Below are positions 1 to 9,347 of a stretch of 64,000 bases of DNA, piece by piece; positions within the stretch are counted from its first letter, which is position 1; each line of letters begins with the position of its first letter. The notes beneath the pieces are model-generated. The model ran no database searches. It was not told the DNA's origin and saw only the letters and a list, made by a program, of their open reading frames with translations. The position numbers and the translations under genes were made by a program. The stretch is from Gammaproteobacteria bacterium (GTDB lineage: Bacteria > Pseudomonadota > Gammaproteobacteria > Steroidobacterales > GCA-2729495): assembly GCA_015709695.1 (NCBI GenBank), contig CP054183.1:1240001-1304000 (forward strand), in the 5' to 3' direction.

Positions 1-162
1 GGTGACAATCTGCCGGCAGTAGGACGGGTCGGTCAGGATTTCCTGGTACCCCGTCATCGCGGTGTTGAAAACGACTTCGCCTATGGTGCGTCCCGAAGCA
101 CCGACGGAAATGCCCCTGAAGAGGCTGCCGTCTTCCAGCGCCAGTACGGCGGGCTCATTCAC
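1..162 (-). CDS. carA: Carbamoyl-phosphate synthase small subunit, N-terminal part
   Basis: Partial gene running off the left edge: the first 54 codons are present. CarA is the glutaminase subunit of carbamoyl-phosphate synthase, feeding arginine and pyrimidine synthesis. The translation carries the family's N-terminal pattern, with an early '[11 protein letters not shown]' strand followed by '[20 protein letters not shown]', which is close to invariant in CarA. The start is a GTG at 162; the ATG a few bases upstream is out of frame and hits a stop. A GAGG stretch precedes the GTG. It lies downstream of dapB on the same strand, the usual dnaJ-dapB-carA order of gammaproteobacteria. Confidence 0.93.
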   Translation of the reverse strand, partial: MNEPAVLALEDGSLFRGISVGASGRTIGEVVFNTAMTGYQEILTDPSYCRQIVT

Positions 163-200
163 CCCTGCACCCTCATGAATTTCTGACAGGCGTATACGAC

Positions 201-235
201 TGGCGGGAGGCAACCACGATGGATTCCTCCCGCCA
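201..235 (-). promoter_or_regulatory. Perfect 10-bp hairpin in the carA leader
   Basis: TGGCGGGAGG at 201-210 is exactly complementary to CCTCCCGCCA at 226-235, with a 15-nt loop. It lies between the dapB stop and the carA GTG. No T-run follows on the minus strand, so it is not a simple terminator. A role as attenuator or processing hairpin in the carA leader is an inference. Confidence 0.45.
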
Positions 236-326
236 CGGGCACCAATTGCTTGGAACCCGCGTCATTCTAAACGAGCCTCCGGCGGGACACCATCGGCACA
301 CCGGAACATCACGCCGCGGCACGGAA

Positions 327-1139
327 TCAGGCTTGGGGCCGCGCCAGACCGAGCACGTCCGTCATGCCATACAGCCCGGGCGTCCGCCCGGCGACCCAGC
401 GAGCGGCGCGCAAGGCACCTCGCGCAAACGTGGACCGGTCCAGGGCGCGGTGCTCCAACCGGAGGGTTTCTTCTTCGAGGGCGAACAGCACCTCGTGATC
501 GCCGACGATCTGGCCCGCACGGACGGATGAGAAGCCGATGCTGCCGGGGCTGCGAGGCGCGCGCTGCACGAAACGGTCCCGCGCGGTAACGTCCTCGATG
601 CGCCGCCCGAGTACCCCGGCCACTGCTTCCCCGAGTTGCAGCGCCGTACCGGACGGCGCGTCGACCTTGTTGCGGTGATGTGCCTCGACGATCTCGATGT
701 CCGCCTCGGATCCCAGCAGCTGCGTGGCCATGCGCGCGAGTTCGGTCAGCACCGCCACGCCCACGCTCATGTTGCGCCCATAGACGATGGGAATGCGCCG
801 GCTGGCCTGCTCGATCAGCCCGAGATGCAGCGGCGAAAGCCCGGTGGTTCCCATTACCAGGGCGCAACGCTCGGCCAGGCAGGCATCAAGGTTGCTACCC
901 ACCGCGGCCGCATTGCTGAAATCGATGGCGACCTCCGCCCCGGCCACCGCCGCAGTCACCGATGCCGTCACGTGCACACCCAGTACGCCGACACCCGCAG
1001 CGGCACCCGCATCCTGGCCAAGCCCGGGATGCCCCGCCTCGGCGGCGGCACCACTCAGCGCAAGATCGCCACTGCCTGCGATCAGGCGGATGACCGCCGC
1101 CCCCATGCGCCCGGTGGCCCCAAGTACCGCAATCCTCAA
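327..1139 (-). CDS. dapB: 4-hydroxy-tetrahydrodipicolinate reductase
   Basis: Reduces hydroxy-tetrahydrodipicolinate to tetrahydrodipicolinate with NAD(P)H in the diaminopimelate/lysine pathway; cytosolic. The 270-aa product matches the usual family length of about 270. It has the N-terminal nucleotide-binding loop GATGRMG (residues 7-13), and the catalytic segment EAHHRNKVDAPSGTA with His154/His155, Lys158 and the substrate-binding SGT. The start is a TTG at 1139 preceded by a G-rich Shine-Dalgarno stretch; no in-frame ATG fits better, because the Rossmann strand begins at residue 2. It lies 39 nt behind dnaJ and is probably co-transcribed with it. Confidence 0.95.
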   Translation of the reverse strand: MRIAVLGATGRMGAAVIRLIAGSGDLALSGAAAEAGHPGLGQDAGAAAGVGVLGVHVTASVTAAVAGAEVAIDFSNAAAVGSNLDACLAERCALVMGTTGLSPLHLGLIEQASRRIPIVYGRNMSVGVAVLTELARMATQLLGSEADIEIVEAHHRNKVDAPSGTALQLGEAVAGVLGRRIEDVTARDRFVQRAPRSPGSIGFSSVRAGQIVGDHEVLFALEEETLRLEHRALDRSTFARGALRAARWVAGRTPGLYGMTDVLGLARPQA

Positions 1140-1178
1140 GTCACACCCCCCATCCGCCGCTGTGTTGCTGGCATTCTC

Positions 1179-2321
1179 TCAGGAACCCAGCTGCTCGAAA
1201 AACTTCCTGACGCCTTCCTTCCAGGAACTGCTCCGCGGCCGGTGGCGGTCCCCGCCCGCAATCAGGGAGTCATTGAACGCCTTGAGCAGCTTCTTCTGTT
1301 CCGAAGTCAGGTTTACCGGCACCTCGACGTCGATCCGGCAGTAGAGATCACCGACTCCGCCACCGCGTACGGGCTTGACACCCTTGCCCTTGAGCCTCAG
1401 GACCTTTCCGGGCTGGGTCTCCGGCGGCACCTTGAGCGTGACCTCGCCATCGAGCGTGGGTATGTCCAGGCTGCCACCCAGCGTCGCGGTGACAAAGCTG
1501 ACCGGGATGACGCAGGACAGGTCGGCGCCACGGCGCTCGAACAGCGGATGCGGCCGCATGCGGATCTCCACGTAAAGATCCCCTGGCGGTCCGCCGTTCT
1601 GGCCTGCCTCGCCTTCGCCCGTGAGCCGGATGCGGTCACCTTCGTCCACGCCAGCAGGCACCTTCACCGCCAGCGTCTTGCTTTGCTGTACCCGTCCCCT
1701 GCCATGGCAGGACGGGCAGGGTGTCTCCACCACCTGGCCGGTTCCCTGGCAGGAAGGGCAGGTCTGCTGGATGGAGAAGAATCCCTGGCTGATCCGCACC
1801 TGGCCGGCACCATCGCATCGACGGCACTGGACCTTTTTCGTGCCCGGTGCGGCTCCAGAGCCCTTGCAGGGCTCGCAGGCTACAACGCTCGGAATGGTGA
1901 TGTTGACGGTTGCGCCAAAGACAGCCTGCTCGAGGTCCAGCGCAAGCTCGTAGCGCAGGTCGGCGCCACGATAAACGCCGGATCGTCCGGCCCTCCGGCC
2001 ACCTCCGAAGATGTCGCCAAACACGTCGCCGAAGATATCGCCGAAGGCGTCGCCCGGTCCGAAACCGCCCGGCCTCCCGGCCGCGGCGGCTGCGGCGTCG
2101 ACCCCGGCATGTCCGTACTGATCGTACGCAGCACGCTTGTCGGCATCGGTGAGGATTTCGTAGGCCTCCTTGGCCTCCTTGAACCTGGACTCGGCATCCT
2201 TGTCGTCTGGATTGCGATCCGGGTGGTACTTCATGGCCAGGCGTCGGTAGGCCTTTTTGAGGTCTTCCGCCGAAGCGCCGCGTGCGACGCCGAGAACTTC
2301 GTAGTAATCCCTCTTGCTCAT
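1179..2321 (-). CDS. dnaJ: Chaperone protein DnaJ
   Basis: Hsp40 co-chaperone that delivers unfolded clients to DnaK and stimulates its ATPase. 380 aa, normal for class I DnaJ. The J domain (about residues 1-70) has the HPD triad in '[10 protein letters not shown]', followed by a Gly/Phe-rich linker. Four zinc-binding CxxCxGxG repeats ([32 protein letters not shown]) and the C-terminal client-binding domains complete it. I take the ATG at 2321 (MSKRDYYE), the standard family start; upstream in-frame ATGs at 2324 and 2333 add only 1-4 residues. It follows dnaK on the same strand across a 106-nt gap containing a strong hairpin. Confidence 0.97.
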   Translation of the reverse strand: MSKRDYYEVLGVARGASAEDLKKAYRRLAMKYHPDRNPDDKDAESRFKEAKEAYEILTDADKRAAYDQYGHAGVDAAAAAAGRPGGFGPGDAFGDIFGDVFGDIFGGGRRAGRSGVYRGADLRYELALDLEQAVFGATVNITIPSVVACEPCKGSGAAPGTKKVQCRRCDGAGQVRISQGFFSIQQTCPSCQGTGQVVETPCPSCHGRGRVQQSKTLAVKVPAGVDEGDRIRLTGEGEAGQNGGPPGDLYVEIRMRPHPLFERRGADLSCVIPVSFVTATLGGSLDIPTLDGEVTLKVPPETQPGKVLRLKGKGVKPVRGGGVGDLYCRIDVEVPVNLTSEQKKLLKAFNDSLIAGGDRHRPRSSSWKEGVRKFFEQLGS

Positions 2322-2343
2322 CATCGCATCCACATACGTTTAA

Positions 2344-2371
2344 CGGGCGCTCCCGGCCCCGGGAGCGCCCG
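2344..2371 (-). promoter_or_regulatory. Hairpin between dnaK and dnaJ
   Basis: CGGGCGCTCCC (2344-2354) pairs perfectly with GGGAGCGCCCG (2361-2371) around a 6-nt loop. The downstream minus-strand bases are not a T-run, so complete termination is unlikely. Such a GC hairpin could act as partial attenuator or as mRNA stabiliser giving more DnaK than DnaJ; that role is inferred. Confidence 0.55.
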
Positions 2372-2427
2372 CGTTGCATCTGCCAGGCGGGCGGCCATGT
2401 CAGCCGCCAGCGTGCGCGGTCGGAGCG

Positions 2428-4356
2428 TCAGGTCTTGCCCGACTTGCCCTTGTCGTCCCTGACCTCTTCGAACTCGGCATCCATGACGCCGGCATCGCCG
2501 CCATCGGAGGTGCCGGCCGCCGACGCACCAGCGTCCTGACCCTGCCCGTAAGCCTTCTGCGCGATGCCGCCGGCAGCCGCAGCCAGGGCTGCCGCCTTGG
2601 TCTCGATCACGCTGCGATCGTCACCCTTCAATGCCTCGCGAAGGGCTGCGATCGCTGATTCGACTGCCGCACGCTCGCTGCCTGGCACCTTGTCTCCGAG
2701 ATCCGCCAGCGCCTTCTCGCTGGAGTGGACCAGCGCATCGGCCTTGTTGCGGGACTCCACGAGTTCACGGAAGCGGCGATCCTCCTCTGCATGGACCTCG
2801 GCATCGCCGACCATGCGCTTGATCTCCTCCTCCGACAGGCCACTCGATGCCTTGATCACGATCTTCTGCTCGCGCCCGGTCGCCTTGTCGCGTGCGGAGA
2901 CGTTGAGGATGCCGTTGGCGTCGATGTCGAACGTCACCTCCACCTGGGGCATGCCACGCGGCGCGGGCGGGATGTCGCTGAGGTCGAAGCGGCCGAGTGA
3001 TTTGTTGTCACCAGCCCGCTGCCGCTCGCCCTGCAGGACGTGGATCGTCACCGCGGTCTGGTTGTCGTCCGCGGTCGAGAACACCTGTGTCGCCTTGGTC
3101 GGGATCGTGGTGTTCTTGTCGATCAGCTTGGTCATGACGCCGCCAAGGGTCTCGATACCCAGCGAAAGAGGCGTCACGTCGAGGAGCAGGACATCCTTTA
3201 CCTCGCCAGAGAGCACCCCACCCTGGATCGCGGCTCCGACGGCGACGGCCTCGTCCGGGTTGACGTCCTTGCGAGGCTCGCGGCCGAAAAACGCCTTCAC
3301 GGCCTCCTGCACCTTCGGCATCCGGGTCTGGCCACCGACGAGGATCACATCCTCGATGTCACCCACCTTGAGCCCGGCATCCGCAAGCGCGACCTTGCAC
3401 GGATCGATCGTGCGGCTGACCAGATCCTCGACCAGCGACTCCAGCTTGGCCCTCGTCATCTTGATGTTGAGGTGCTTCGGGCCGCTGGCATCGGCGGTGA
3501 TGTACGGCAGGTTGATCTCGGTCTGCTGCTGCGACGACAGCTCGACCTTGGCCTTCTCGGCAGCTTCCTTGAGGCGCTGCATGGCCAGCGGGTCCTTGCG
3601 GATATCGATACCGCTCTCCTTCTGGAACTCGCCGGCCAGGTAGCCGATGATGCGCGCGTCGAAGTCCTCGCCACCGAGGAACGTGTCGCCATTGGTGGCG
3701 AGAACCTCGAACTGGTGCTCGCCGTCGATCTCGGCGATCTCGATGATCGAGATGTCGAAGGTACCGCCACCGAGGTCGTAGACAGCGATCTTGCGGTCGC
3801 CACGCTGCTTGTCGAGGCCATACGCAAGCGCAGCCGCCGTCGGCTCGTTGATGATCCGCTTGACCTCCAGGCCGGCGATACGACCGGCATCCTTGGTGGC
3901 CTGCCGCTGGGAGTCGTTGAAGTAGGCCGGCACCGTGATGACCGCCTCGGTCACCGGCTCGCCCAGGTAATCCTCGGCCGTCTTCTTCATCTTCATCAGG
4001 ACGCGGGCGGAGATTTCCGGTGGCGCCATCTTCTTGCCGCCGGCGTCCACCCAGGCGTCGCCATTCTCGGCACGCACGATCCGGTACGAAACCATGGACA
4101 TGTCGCGGCGCACCACGTCGTCGTCGAAGCGGCGGCCAATGAGGCGCTTCACGGCAAACAGCGTATTGGCCGGATTCGTCACCGCCTGCCGCTTCGCCGC
4201 CTGGCCGACCAGCACTTCCTCGTCCTTGGTGAAGGCCACGATGGACGGGGTCGTGCGGTCGCCCTCGCTGTTCTCGATCACCTTGGGCGCCTTGCCGTCC
4301 ATGATCGCCACGCACGAGTTGGTCGTGCCCAGGTCAATGCCAATCACTCTGCCCAT
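2428..4356 (-). CDS. dnaK: Chaperone protein DnaK (Hsp70)
   Basis: Main Hsp70 chaperone of the cytosol. 642 aa from the ATG at 4356, matching the family (about 640). The ATPase domain begins '[20 protein letters not shown]' and carries the phosphate loop '[13 protein letters not shown]'. The substrate-binding domain has '[20 protein letters not shown]', and the tail ends in the acidic [13 protein letters not shown]. The frame is open 46 codons further upstream, but the family start and a GGAGAG Shine-Dalgarno sequence 5 nt ahead place the start here. It sits 64 nt behind grpE and has its own sigma-32-like promoter overlapping the grpE stop. Confidence 0.98.
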   Translation of the reverse strand: MGRVIGIDLGTTNSCVAIMDGKAPKVIENSEGDRTTPSIVAFTKDEEVLVGQAAKRQAVTNPANTLFAVKRLIGRRFDDDVVRRDMSMVSYRIVRAENGDAWVDAGGKKMAPPEISARVLMKMKKTAEDYLGEPVTEAVITVPAYFNDSQRQATKDAGRIAGLEVKRIINEPTAAALAYGLDKQRGDRKIAVYDLGGGTFDISIIEIAEIDGEHQFEVLATNGDTFLGGEDFDARIIGYLAGEFQKESGIDIRKDPLAMQRLKEAAEKAKVELSSQQQTEINLPYITADASGPKHLNIKMTRAKLESLVEDLVSRTIDPCKVALADAGLKVGDIEDVILVGGQTRMPKVQEAVKAFFGREPRKDVNPDEAVAVGAAIQGGVLSGEVKDVLLLDVTPLSLGIETLGGVMTKLIDKNTTIPTKATQVFSTADDNQTAVTIHVLQGERQRAGDNKSLGRFDLSDIPPAPRGMPQVEVTFDIDANGILNVSARDKATGREQKIVIKASSGLSEEEIKRMVGDAEVHAEEDRRFRELVESRNKADALVHSSEKALADLGDKVPGSERAAVESAIAALREALKGDDRSVIETKAAALAAAAGGIAQKAYGQGQDAGASAAGTSDGGDAGVMDAEFEEVRDDKGKSGKT

Positions 4357-4396
4357 GATGCTCTCCGGAAAAGGTCGGGAATCGGTATTGCCCCGG

Positions 4397-4425
4397 ATCT
4401 GGGGGACGTTTGACGGAAATTCAAG
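4397..4425 (-). promoter_or_regulatory. Sigma-32 (heat-shock) promoter of dnaK
   Basis: Reading the minus strand, CTTGAA (4425-4420) is followed after 14 nt by CCCCCAGAT (4405-4397). This is close to the RpoH consensus CTTGAAA-N11-15-CCCCATnT. The -35 box overlaps the end of grpE and the -10 lies about 40 nt before the dnaK ATG. It would give heat-inducible dnaK-dnaJ transcription inside the hrcA-grpE-dnaK-dnaJ cluster. Confidence 0.65.
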
Positions 4426-4957
4426 CCTCGCCACCCTGCTGGCCACCAGCGGCCCCGGCGACGACCACGCGTGCGGGCCGCAGCAGCCGGCCATTGAGCT
4501 GGTAGCCCTTCTGGATCACCGCCACGACGGCGCCAGGCTCGAGCTCTGCCGCAGGCTCGATGCGCATGGCTTCGTGGACCTGGGGATCGAACTTCTGCCC
4601 CGCGGCCGCCACCGCGGCGACACCAGCCTTCTCCAGGGCAGCCATGAGCAGGCGCAACGTCGCCTCCTTGCCCTCGAGCAGGGTCGCAGCCGACGCAGCG
4701 GCGCCCGCTTCCAGGCCCATTTCCAGGCTGTCCACCACCGCCAGCAGTTCCACGGCCAGGCGCTCCACACCCAGCCTGCGTGCCTGATCGACGTCCCGGG
4801 CGGCACGCTTGCGCACGTTGTCCAGTTCCGCGGCGGCGCGCAGGTACCTGTTCCAGTTTTCCTGTGCCGTGGCCTCCGCTTGCACCAGCGCCTCGCGCAG
4901 CGGCGCCTCGCCTTCCGGCAGGGCGCCGGGATCTGGCGCCGATTTCTCGTCTGTCAT
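4421..4957 (-). CDS. grpE: Nucleotide exchange factor GrpE
   Basis: Releases ADP from DnaK to complete the chaperone cycle; works as a dimer. 178 aa, typical length. An acidic N-terminus leads into a long helix ('[25 protein letters not shown]'-like, about residues 34-60), which is the dimer coiled coil. The C-terminal beta domain has the diagnostic '[12 protein letters not shown]' and '[20 protein letters not shown]'. The gene lies between hrcA and dnaK on the same strand, as in most gammaproteobacterial heat-shock clusters that retain HrcA. Confidence 0.96.
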   Translation of the reverse strand: MTDEKSAPDPGALPEGEAPLREALVQAEATAQENWNRYLRAAAELDNVRKRAARDVDQARRLGVERLAVELLAVVDSLEMGLEAGAAASAATLLEGKEATLRLLMAALEKAGVAAVAAAGQKFDPQVHEAMRIEPAAELEPGAVVAVIQKGYQLNGRLLRPARVVVAGAAGGQQGGEA

Positions 4958-5038
4958 GCCTCTACTCCGTGCAGCCGGATCCGCCCCGACACGGCCCCAG
5001 CCGGTCAGCGACGGTCCAAACCGCCTGAATGATGGGGG

Positions 5039-6094
5039 CTACTGGCTGGAATTCAAGGCCGCACCGAGCAGCCGGGCGGTAATGTCCACGATCGGAATGA
5101 CGCGTTCATACGCCATGCGGGTCGGGCCAATGACGCCCAGCACCCCGACGATCTGGTCGTTGGCCCGGTATGGGGCGGTCACCAGGCTGCAGTCATCGAG
5201 AATACGGTATCCGGATTCCTCGCCAATGAAGATCTGCACCCCGTCCGCCGCAATACTCCTGTCCAGCAGCTTGAGAATCTCCCGCTGGGCACCGAATGCC
5301 TCGAACAGCTGCCGAAGCTTCTCCACATCCGAGAGCTCGTCGAACTCCATGAGGCGGGTTTCCCCGCTCAGCACGAACCCGGAGTGCTCGCTGCCGATAT
5401 CCAGCGCCCGTTCTGCAACCTCGATGGCATCGACCATGAGCTGGTTCATGGTCTCCCGCATGCCCTGCATCTCCTCCAGGATCCGCAACCGCACTTCCCG
5501 GAGATCCTGCCCGGTGAACTTCTCGTTCAGGTAATTCGCCGCCCGGCGCAGCTCGCCCTCGCTGTAGCTGCGATCCATGTGCAGGACGCGGTTCTGCACC
5601 TCCTGGTCGTTGACCACCAGGATGGCCAGCACGCGGTTGTTCGACAACGGCAGGAACTCGAACTGCCGCAGGGTGAGCTGCATCTGGCGTGGCAACATCA
5701 CCAGACCCGCCATGCGCGTCAGTGCCGACAGGGCTGCCGACGCGGCTTCGGCAACACTTTTGGTGTCGCCTGGGTTATCACTCGCCAGGTGGCTCTGCAG
5801 CCTGGTCACGTCGTCCGCGGCCAGCGGCTGCAGCTGGACCAGTGTATCGACAAAGAAGCGGTAGCCTTTGGCGGTGGGCACCCGGCCTGCCGACGTATGG
5901 GGCGCTGCCACGAAACCAAACTCCTCCAGATCGGCCATGACGTTGCGGATGGTCGCCGGGCTCAGGTTCAGACCGCTGGCACGCGCAAGGGTGCGCGAAC
6001 CGACAGGCTGGCCATCGCGGATGTACTGCGCCACCAGCGCACGGAGAATCTGGCCTGATCGGTCGGAAGGCGGGTTGGATGGCGAATCGGTCAT
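5039..6094 (-). CDS. hrcA: Heat-inducible transcription repressor HrcA
   Basis: Repressor of class I heat-shock genes that binds the CIRCE operator. 351 aa from the ATG at 6094 (family about 340-350). The N-terminal winged helix includes 'VAQYIRDGQPVGSRTLARASGLNLSPATIRNVMADLEEFGF'-type sequence, covering about residues 15-65. The HrcA-specific GAF-like C-terminus ends 'VLGVIGPTRMAYERVIPIVDITARLL'. Upstream in-frame starts at 6118 and beyond are possible, but the domain begins just after this ATG. I see no CIRCE palindrome (TTAGCACTC-N9-GAGTGCTAA) next to this cluster, so its targets here may be elsewhere, for example groESL. Confidence 0.93.
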   Translation of the reverse strand: MTDSPSNPPSDRSGQILRALVAQYIRDGQPVGSRTLARASGLNLSPATIRNVMADLEEFGFVAAPHTSAGRVPTAKGYRFFVDTLVQLQPLAADDVTRLQSHLASDNPGDTKSVAEAASAALSALTRMAGLVMLPRQMQLTLRQFEFLPLSNNRVLAILVVNDQEVQNRVLHMDRSYSEGELRRAANYLNEKFTGQDLREVRLRILEEMQGMRETMNQLMVDAIEVAERALDIGSEHSGFVLSGETRLMEFDELSDVEKLRQLFEAFGAQREILKLLDRSIAADGVQIFIGEESGYRILDDCSLVTAPYRANDQIVGVLGVIGPTRMAYERVIPIVDITARLLGAALNSSQ

Positions 6095-6319
6095 GGGGAG
6101 ACAGTCATGCAACGGCATGGCAGCGCTGCACCGGCTGCCCGTTTCGGAACCTTGCAATGCCATTTGAGGGGTGTCAAGAACCCGCCGCCGGCGCAGACTT
6201 TCTGGCCGGTACCCGCTTGCCCCATGGTTCCGCTGGCCTGTAATGTTGATGCTGCGCGGCCCTGCTACCAACCATCGGCAACCCCTCCAATCCGGCTCCG
6301 CGATGCCCCGGGCTTTACC

Positions 6320-7228
6320 GTGCCAGTCAGACGCTCATTCTCCACTGTCGCCTTGATGGGCAATCCCGAAGACCGACGGGTCCTCGAACCGTTGACGGTG
6401 CTGGCCTCGCACCTGGCGGCACATGGACGCAAGGTCCTTGTATCCGAGGCGCTCACAGACGGCGCCGTGCCGGCGGCCGCCGGACGGGTTCCCGAGACCG
6501 AACTGGTCAGGGCGGCGCAGCTGGTGATCGCCGTCGGTGGCGATGGCAGCATGCTGTACGCCGCCCGCCGGCTCGCCGGCTTGGCCGTGCCCTTGCTCGG
6601 CATCAATCGCGGCCGCCTGGGCTTTCTTGCCGACATCGGGCCAGCAGAGATGCTGGCAAGGCTCGACGAAATCCTCCGCGGCGAGTACGACAGCGAACGG
6701 CGGCTGCTGCTGCGCGCCGAGGTCACCGAGGGAGGGCGCGTGGTCGGTGGCGGCCTGGCGCTCAACGATATCGCCGTCACCCGCCACGATCCCGGCCGCA
6801 TGCTCGAGATCCGCACCTTCGTCGACGGCAATTACCTGAACACGCATCGCGGCGATGGCTTCATCGTCGCAACTGCAACCGGCTCCACGGCCTATGCCAT
6901 GAGCTGCGGCGGACCGATCGTCGCGCCGCAACTCGACGCCATCGTCCTCGTGCCCATCTGCCCCCATACGCTGAGCGAGCGTCCGATCATCGTGCCAGCC
7001 ACCGCGGTGACGGAGATCACGCTGAGCGAGGCCCATTCGCTGCGCGCCGACGTCAGCTGTGATGGCGAAGTCACGGCGGAACTCACCCCCGGCCGCCGGC
7101 TGCGGGTCCGGGCAGCCACGGAACGGATCGAACTCATCCATCCCCGCGGTCATGACTACTTCCGCATTCTCAGGGAGAAGCTGCACTGGGGCCACGACCA
7201 CCATTCGGCGGGCCGCCATCCGCGCTGA
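6320..7228 (+). CDS. nadK: NAD kinase
   Basis: Phosphorylates NAD to NADP with ATP or polyphosphate; cytosolic. It has the GGDG kinase motif in 'VIAVGGDGSMLYAARRL', the NAD-binding 'NDIAVTRHDPGRMLEI', and the glycine-rich 'TATGSTAYAMSCGGPI'. 'PICPHTLSERPIIVP' and the closing 'IHPRGHDYFRILREKLHWG' also match. The open frame extends to 6107, but family alignment puts the first strand at 'FSTVALMGNP'. I chose GTG 6320, giving 302 aa (family about 290-300). The Shine-Dalgarno here is poor, so the start could be off. It is divergent from hrcA and 6 nt ahead of recN. Confidence 0.92.
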   Translation: MPVRRSFSTVALMGNPEDRRVLEPLTVLASHLAAHGRKVLVSEALTDGAVPAAAGRVPETELVRAAQLVIAVGGDGSMLYAARRLAGLAVPLLGINRGRLGFLADIGPAEMLARLDEILRGEYDSERRLLLRAEVTEGGRVVGGGLALNDIAVTRHDPGRMLEIRTFVDGNYLNTHRGDGFIVATATGSTAYAMSCGGPIVAPQLDAIVLVPICPHTLSERPIIVPATAVTEITLSEAHSLRADVSCDGEVTAELTPGRRLRVRAATERIELIHPRGHDYFRILREKLHWGHDHHSAGRHPR

Positions 7229-7234
7229 GGCCAC

Positions 7235-8920
7235 GTGCTGACACGCCTGCATGTTCGCAACCTGGCAGTCCTCGACGAGGTGACGCTTGAATTCGGCGGC
7301 GGCTTCAGTGCCCTGACCGGCGAGACGGGTGCCGGCAAGTCCCTGCTCGTCGACGCCCTGGCGCTGGCGCTGGGCGCCCGGGCCGACAGCAACGCGGTGC
7401 GCAGCGGTGCCGACCGCGCCGAAGTCTCGGCATCGTTCGAACCGGGATCAGGCTCCGCAGCTACAAGCTGGCTGCGCCAGCATGACCTCGACAGCGATGG
7501 CGAGTGCATGTTGCGGCGCGTGGTTGGCAGTGAAGGTCGCTCCCGCGCCTACATCAATGGCCGGCCCGTACCCATCGAAATGCTGCGTGAACTGGGCGGG
7601 CAACTCGTCGAGATCTGTGGACAGCATGCCTACCAGTCCCTCGGCCAGCGCCCGGCCCAGCGCGACCTGCTGGATGCGTTCGGCAACCACACCCGGCTGC
7701 GCAACGTGGTGCTCCAGGCCCACGACACCTGGTCAACACTGAAGGCGGAGCGGGACCAGCTGCGCTCATCCCGGTTCGAGCAGCAGGCGCGCGAGGACCT
7801 GCTGCGCCACCAGGTGCAGGAACTGGCCGCTCTTGGCCTGTGCCCGGGCGAGATTGAAGCGCTGGACCAGGAACATCGCATCCTGGCCAATGCCAGCCAG
7901 CTGTCCGCCGGACTGTCCCAGGCCCTGGAGCGGCTATACGACGCCGACGAGGGCTCTGCGCAGGGCATCGTCGGCGCAGCCCTGCGGGAAGTCTGCGCCC
8001 TCGCGGACATCGATCCCGCGCTCACCGCCACGGCTGCCGCACTCGACGAAGTGGGCATCCACCTGACCGATGCGGCCGAGCAGCTGCGGCGTCGGCTGGA
8101 CGCGATCGAGCACGATCCCGGGCGACTGGCCGCCGTGGAAGCGCGGATCGCGGCGGCGCAGGACCTGGCTCGCAAGCATCGCGTCCCGCCGGACGAGCTT
8201 TGCAGGCTGCTGGAGACGCTTCAGTCGAGGCTGGACGGCATTGGCGCCGATGGCGAGCGGCTGGGCGCGCTCACCAGCCAGCTGGCCGCATGCGAGCTGC
8301 AACTGCGCGAAGCCGCGGACGCCCTTTCTCTGGCGCGCAAGCGGGCTGCCGCGAATTTCAGCTCCGCCGTCACGGCCCAGCTGGCGCGGCTCGGCATGCC
8401 GGGCAGCACCATCGTGGTGGCACTGCAGCCGCTGCCAGAGGGCCAGTGGGCAGCATGGGGACAGGAGCAGGTCGAATTCATGGTCAGCACCAATCCGGGC
8501 CAGCAGCCAGGCCCGGTGGCAAGGATTGCCTCAGGTGGCGAACTCTCGCGCCTCAGCCTGGCGATACAGGCCGTCTCCCTGGCTGGTCACGGGGCGCCAA
8601 CCCTCATCTTCGACGAAGTCGATGCCGGCATCGGTGGCGGTGCCGCGGAGATCGTCGGGCAATGCCTCCACGGCCTGAGCGGCCGGCACCAGGTCATCTG
8701 CGTCACCCACCTGCCCCAGGTGGCGAGCCAGGCCGACCACCATTACGCGGTTTCCAAGAATGCCGTGGCGGGCCAGAGCCAGACGCATGCCTGCGAACTC
8801 GACAGCCGCGGGCGGGTCGAGGAGATCGCGCGCATGCTCGGCGGCCTCACCATCACCGACCGCACCAGGGCTCATGCCCGCGAAATGCTGCGCGCCTCCG
8901 CCTCGCGCCGCACTGGCTGA
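7235..8920 (+). CDS. recN: DNA repair protein RecN
   Basis: SMC-like ATPase that acts at double-strand breaks and stimulates RecA-dependent repair. 561 aa, the family length. The ATP-binding halves sit at the two ends: Walker A GETGAGKS at residues 29-36, and the signature 'ARIASGGELSRLSLAI' with Walker B 'TLIFDEVDAGIGG' near residue 460. A long helical, coiled-coil-like middle lies between them. The start is GTG at 7235. It follows nadK by 6 nt, so translation is probably coupled. The nadK-recN-bamE order is common in gammaproteobacteria. Confidence 0.96.
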   Translation: MLTRLHVRNLAVLDEVTLEFGGGFSALTGETGAGKSLLVDALALALGARADSNAVRSGADRAEVSASFEPGSGSAATSWLRQHDLDSDGECMLRRVVGSEGRSRAYINGRPVPIEMLRELGGQLVEICGQHAYQSLGQRPAQRDLLDAFGNHTRLRNVVLQAHDTWSTLKAERDQLRSSRFEQQAREDLLRHQVQELAALGLCPGEIEALDQEHRILANASQLSAGLSQALERLYDADEGSAQGIVGAALREVCALADIDPALTATAAALDEVGIHLTDAAEQLRRRLDAIEHDPGRLAAVEARIAAAQDLARKHRVPPDELCRLLETLQSRLDGIGADGERLGALTSQLAACELQLREAADALSLARKRAAANFSSAVTAQLARLGMPGSTIVVALQPLPEGQWAAWGQEQVEFMVSTNPGQQPGPVARIASGGELSRLSLAIQAVSLAGHGAPTLIFDEVDAGIGGGAAEIVGQCLHGLSGRHQVICVTHLPQVASQADHHYAVSKNAVAGQSQTHACELDSRGRVEEIARMLGGLTITDRTRAHAREMLRASASRRTG

Positions 8921-8940
8921 TGCCGCAAACCTGGAGTCGC

Positions 8941-8968
8941 TTTACCACCCGGGCCAATGGTTTATGAT
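8941..8968 (+). promoter_or_regulatory. Putative sigma-70 promoter for bamE
   Basis: TTTACC (8941-8946, 4/6 match to TTGACA) and TATGAT (8963-8968, 5/6 to TATAAT) are separated by 16 nt. They lie 35 nt before the chosen bamE ATG and just behind the recN stop. Spacing and position fit; no other evidence. Confidence 0.4.
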
Positions 8969-9002
8969 TTCGCCGTTCAATCCTGCCGGCGTCTTGCACC
9001 TC

Positions 9003-9335
9003 ATGCAGATCCCTTCCCGTTCCCGCCGCCTGTTCCTCGGTGGCCTCGTGGCTCTGGCCGCGGGCTGTGTTTACCGGGTTGATGTCCAGCAGGGAAACCT
9101 GCTGGATGACAAGGCCATCGACGCCGTCCAGCCCGGCATGACGCGGAGCCAGGTGCGCTTCCTCCTGGGAACGCCGGTGGTGGAGGACTCCTTCCACCAC
9201 GATCGATGGGATTACGTCTACTACCTGCGCCGAGGCCGCAGCAGCCGCGAGGAGAAGCGCTGGGTCATCATCACGTTCGCGGATGACAAGGTGACAAGCG
9301 TCCGCAAGGACGTGCCATTCGATGCGGCGGGCTAG
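9003..9335 (+). CDS. bamE: Outer membrane assembly lipoprotein BamE (SmpA)
   Basis: Small lipoprotein of the BAM complex that inserts beta-barrel proteins into the outer membrane. 110 aa. A short basic N-terminus is followed by a hydrophobic stretch ending in the lipobox ALAAGC, so the mature protein begins at that Cys. The body has the BamE core: 'VQPGMTRSQVRFLLGTPVV' and 'DSFHHDRWDYVYYLRRG'. I prefer ATG 9003; an ATG at 8964 lies inside the predicted -10 box. No Shine-Dalgarno is obvious. The gene is convergent with ratA (12-nt gap). Confidence 0.9.
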   Translation: MQIPSRSRRLFLGGLVALAAGCVYRVDVQQGNLLDDKAIDAVQPGMTRSQVRFLLGTPVVEDSFHHDRWDYVYYLRRGRSSREEKRWVIITFADDKVTSVRKDVPFDAAG

Positions 9336-9347
9336 CTTCCTGTCGAC

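Noticed and set aside
636..2462. Long open frame opposite dapB and dnaJ
   Set aside because: Antisense to two certain genes; composition explained by the high-GC codon pattern of the real strand.
3040..4413. 457-codon open frame opposite dnaK
   Set aside because: Mirror of dnaK codon bias; no domain sense in the translation.
6095..6319. TTGACA at the hrcA side of the hrcA-nadK gap as an hrcA promoter
   Set aside because: No acceptable -10 box at 16-18 nt and no RpoH-type -10; left uncalled.
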